In this document: one piece after another, positions 61,958 to 64,000 of the stretch
Position numbering within the stretch: position 1 is the first letter of the stretch
How the letters are laid out: each line of letters begins with the position of its first letter
Source of the DNA: Pseudogemmobacter sp044142105
GTDB taxonomy: Bacteria; Pseudomonadota; Alphaproteobacteria; Rhodobacterales; Rhodobacteraceae
Direction: 5' to 3'
Length of the DNA: 64,000 bases
Assembly (NCBI RefSeq): GCF_044142105.1
Contig: NZ_JBGTYM010000005.1
Coordinates: 62,001-126,000 of the forward strand
Program-made: the position numbers and the translations under genes
Notes under the pieces: generated by a model
Told to the model about the DNA's origin: nothing
What the model saw: only the letters and a program-made list of their open reading frames with translations
Databases searched by the model: none

Positions 61958-62007
61958 GCGCAGTCGCGCAGACCGGCGTTCACCCCACCTCTCCCGGTGG
62001 CCGGCCG

Positions 62008-62949
62008 CTATCCCCGATGCGCCTCATACAGCGCCACGGCCCGGTCGAAGAACCGCTTCCGCGCCGCCGGACCCTCCATCAGGATCTCATGCTCGCAGCC
62101 CGGGTAAAGGTCCAGTTCCCCCCGCCCCCAGCCCGCCATACGCAGATGCACCGGCGGCACATCGACCACCTTCTCTTGCGTGCCCAGCGCCACCACCGCG
62201 GGCAGGGCGGGCGGGCGCATCCGCATCAGCGCCCCGCATTCCTTCAGCGCCGCCTTGAGCCAGACCATCGACGGCCCGCCCAGGCTCATCTCGGGATGCG
62301 CCGTGACCTGCGCGCGCATGTAATCCCACATCGCGCGGTCGGTGGTCAGGACATTGCCCTCGAACGGCGCCTCGAGCACATAAGTCTTGGCCCCGGTGCC
62401 CGGCGCATAGCGATGGCCCTGTCCAAACGGCCCGGCCAGACGCGAGACGACATGGGCCACCGGCCGCAGCCAGGCCGCCATGGAAATCCCCCACATCGGC
62501 GCCGAGAACACCGCCGCGCGAAAGCCCAGCTGGCGATAAAGCGCCCGCAACCCGATGCAACCGCCCATCGAATGCGCCATCAGCATCATCGGGCCTGTCA
62601 GCCCCGCCTCGCCGCGCGCGAAATCCAGCACCGCGTCCAGATCGCGCTGATATTCGTCGAAATCCTGCACATGGCCCGCCATCGGATCGGCCAGCATCCG
62701 GTCGGCCAGACCCTGTCCGCGCCAGTCGACCGAGACGACCGACCAGCCCCGCGCCAGCAGATCGCCCGCCGCCCGGCCGTATTTCTCGACATATTCGGTG
62801 CGGCCCGGCATCAGCAGAACCCAGCCGCGGCTGCCCCCTCCCCAGATCGCGGCGCGGATACGGACCTGATCGCGCGTGCGCAGCCAGACCGCGCGCCCGC
62901 CCGCAGGCCCGTCGGCCAGATCGGCGAAAAAGGGGGCGGGCTCGCTCAT
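62008..62949 (-). CDS. Alpha/beta hydrolase (lysophospholipase-like)
   Basis: A 313-residue serine hydrolase with VLLMPGRTEYVEKYGRAAGD (oxyanion region), SVDWRGQGLAD, the nucleophile elbow MAHSMGGCIG and the late histidine in YPGCEHEILME. The layout is that of PldB-type lysophospholipases/monoglyceride lipases. No signal peptide. It overlaps the SCP2 gene by four bases, which suggests a lipid substrate. Confidence 0.88.
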   Translation of the reverse strand: MSEPAPFFADLADGPAGGRAVWLRTRDQVRIRAAIWGGGSRGWVLLMPGRTEYVEKYGRAAGDLLARGWSVVSVDWRGQGLADRMLADPMAGHVQDFDEYQRDLDAVLDFARGEAGLTGPMMLMAHSMGGCIGLRALYRQLGFRAAVFSAPMWGISMAAWLRPVAHVVSRLAGPFGQGHRYAPGTGAKTYVLEAPFEGNVLTTDRAMWDYMRAQVTAHPEMSLGGPSMVWLKAALKECGALMRMRPPALPAVVALGTQEKVVDVPPVHLRMAGWGRGELDLYPGCEHEILMEGPAARKRFFDRAVALYEAHRG

Positions 62950-63233
62950 GACAGGGCCGAACCCAGCTTCATCGCCATGCCCATGCTGCCATCGACCGAC
63001 AGCTTGCCGGTCATGAAGGCCATGGTCGGGTTCATCTCGCCGTCAAGGATCGCCTTGAAGGTCTCGGCCGAGGCCGTCAACGTCACATCCGCCTCCTCAT
63101 CGCCCGCATGCACACCCGTGCCGTCCAGCATGATCGCTCCCTCGCCCTCGATCACGAATTTCGCGACCCCGTCGAACCCGCCCGCAAGCTTCTTGCCCAA
63201 GGCCTCGACCGCAGCATCCACCACTTCGCTCAT
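62946..63233 (-). CDS. SCP2 sterol-binding-domain protein
   Basis: A 95-residue lipid-binding protein: VAKFVIEGEGAIMLDG, DVTLTASAETFKAILDGEMNPTMAFMTGKLSVDGSMGMAMKL is the SCP2 signature. The start MSEVVDAAVEALGKKL follows the family; it lies upstream of, and is coupled to, the lipase-like hydrolase, so it may carry or present that enzyme's substrate. Divergent from the TPR gene. Confidence 0.9.
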   Translation of the reverse strand: MSEVVDAAVEALGKKLAGGFDGVAKFVIEGEGAIMLDGTGVHAGDEEADVTLTASAETFKAILDGEMNPTMAFMTGKLSVDGSMGMAMKLGSALS

Positions 63234-63303
63234 CGCTTCCAAGTCTCCCTTTCGTGACCCAAAGGCCGCTGGCAATCTCGCACCAATCGGCTACGATCCC
63301 GTT

Positions 63304-63870
63304 ATGGAAAACCGGCCAAGGTTTCACAATTGTGTCGTGGCGGCACTTCTGCCGCTGATGCTGGCGCTTTCGCCCGCCTGGGCGGTCGATGCGGCCAAGC
63401 TGGACGATTTGTTCACCCGGCTCAAATCCGCCAAGGATGCGAGCGAGGCCGGGCGGATCGAGGCCGAGATCCAGATCGAATGGGCGCGCTCGGGCTCTCC
63501 GGCGATGGATCTTCTGATGCAGCGCGGTGACGATGCGATGCAGGCCGGCAATTTCGCCGCCGCAGCCGAACATTACACCGCCGTCATCGACCATGACCCC
63601 GATTTCCTACTGGCCTGGGATTCCCGCGCCAGCGCCTATTATGCCAATGGCGAGATCGGCCCCGCACTTGCCGATATGGGCCATGTCCTTGCCGCCGATC
63701 CCCGGCATTACGATGTGCTCGCAGGCCTGGGCACGATCCTTGAGGAAACCGGAGACGAGAAGCGTGCGCTCAAGGCCTATCTGGCCGCGCAGGCGATTCA
63801 CCCCTATATCCAGCCCGTCAACGACGCCATCGAGCGTCTTGAGACCAAACTCGAGGGGCAGGAGCTTTAA
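63304..63870 (+). CDS. Secreted TPR-repeat protein
   Basis: A 188-residue protein with a signal peptide (FHNCVVAALLPLMLALSPAWA) and about three TPR units: MDLLMQRGDDAMQAGNFAAAAEHYTAVI, FLLAWDSRASAYYANGEIGPALADM and VLAGLGTILEETGDEKRALKAY. Probably a periplasmic scaffold; partner unknown. It ends five bases before the next gene, a helicase. Confidence 0.88.
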   Translation: MENRPRFHNCVVAALLPLMLALSPAWAVDAAKLDDLFTRLKSAKDASEAGRIEAEIQIEWARSGSPAMDLLMQRGDDAMQAGNFAAAAEHYTAVIDHDPDFLLAWDSRASAYYANGEIGPALADMGHVLAADPRHYDVLAGLGTILEETGDEKRALKAYLAAQAIHPYIQPVNDAIERLETKLEGQEL

Positions 63871-63875
63871 GCCCG

Positions 63876-64000
63876 ATGGATGCCACGCGGCGGGTTTCGG
63901 CGGTCCTCGGGCCGACGAACACCGGCAAGACCCATCATGCGATCGAACGCATGCTGATGCACCGGACGGGCGTCATCGGCCTGCCTTTGCGCCTGCTTGC
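63876..64000 (+). CDS. Helicase-related protein (partial, N-terminus only)
   Basis: The first 41 codons are visible: MDATRRVSAVLGPTNTGKTH followed by HAIERMLMHRTGVIGLPLRL. The Walker A GPTNTGKT and the following HxAIERML, then VIGLPLRLL, match the SUV3-like DEAD/H helicases of alphaproteobacteria. The gene runs off the window end. Confidence 0.85.
   Translation, partial: MDATRRVSAVLGPTNTGKTHHAIERMLMHRTGVIGLPLRLL

Overview
This is a GC-rich alphaproteobacterial chromosome segment, almost certainly from the Rhodobacteraceae. The evidence is the gene content and two RNA loci: a DUF1127 gene followed by a tandem array of CCUCCUCCC-loop RNAs (the CcsR or 'cuckoo' type known from Rhodobacter sphaeroides), and a long hairpin-bearing leader in front of mraZ that matches the R. 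sphaeroides UpsM arrangement. No rRNA, phage, insertion sequence or CRISPR array was seen. Three tRNA genes are present.

Layout. (1) 1-16.2 kb, minus strand: the division and cell wall (dcw) cluster, read mraZ-rsmH-ftsL-ftsI-murE-murF-mraY, then a DedA-type gene and an orphan yjhX, then murD, a methyltransferase, ftsW, murG and the start of murC, which runs off the window. A plus-strand ArsR-SRPBCC-SRPBCC operon (3.6-4.9 kb) splits murD from ftsW. (2) 16.2-16.8 kb: mraZ leader and intergenic DNA. (3) 16.8-18.5 kb: TetR-VOC-VOC operon with a TetR-like operator. (4) 18.6-21.9 kb: mrp, the DUF1127 gene, five RNA units and benE. (5) 22-28 kb: a UvrD/PcrA helicase, a hypothetical gene, map, and a divergent marR/MFS-exporter pair. 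(6) 28.3-31.8 kb: pyruvate carboxylase. (7) 32.3-39.5 kb: two identical tRNA-Gly(GCC) genes and histidine genes in two blocks (hisB-hisH-glsA and hisA-DUF2867-hisF-hisE), separated by a minus-strand accessory block. (8) 39.6-41.4 kb: a two-gene unit of a duplicated cysteine-motif protein and a DUF692 (MNIO) enzyme with an extra C-terminal domain; this is the best candidate for an undescribed RiPP-like system. (9) 41.4-49 kb: lrp/lysE, a 44-residue lipoprotein, a glycosyltransferase-like gene, a DDAH-family gene, a porin, tRNA-Tyr, rlmB, a CoA-binding protein and metY. (10) 49-57.5 kb: envelope-type hypotheticals, a SIMPL protein, a 1055-residue PilP-like protein and a Kef-type antiporter. (11) 57.5-64 kb: cobT/cobS, ribB-ribH-nusB, a META-domain lipoprotein, a lipase-like hydrolase with an SCP2 protein, a TPR protein and the start of a helicase.

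How the parts work together: region 1 carries peptidoglycan precursor synthesis from UDP-MurNAc (murC) through MurD/E/F, MraY and MurG to the FtsW/FtsI septal synthase. The his genes supply the imidazole-glycerol-phosphate steps. The rib genes supply lumazine. Many neighbouring genes overlap by 1-4 bases (ATGA or TGATG), which indicates translational coupling. Starts were chosen by Shine-Dalgarno sequence and family length and are often shorter than the longest possible frame. All family names rest on reading motifs by eye; no database search was run.
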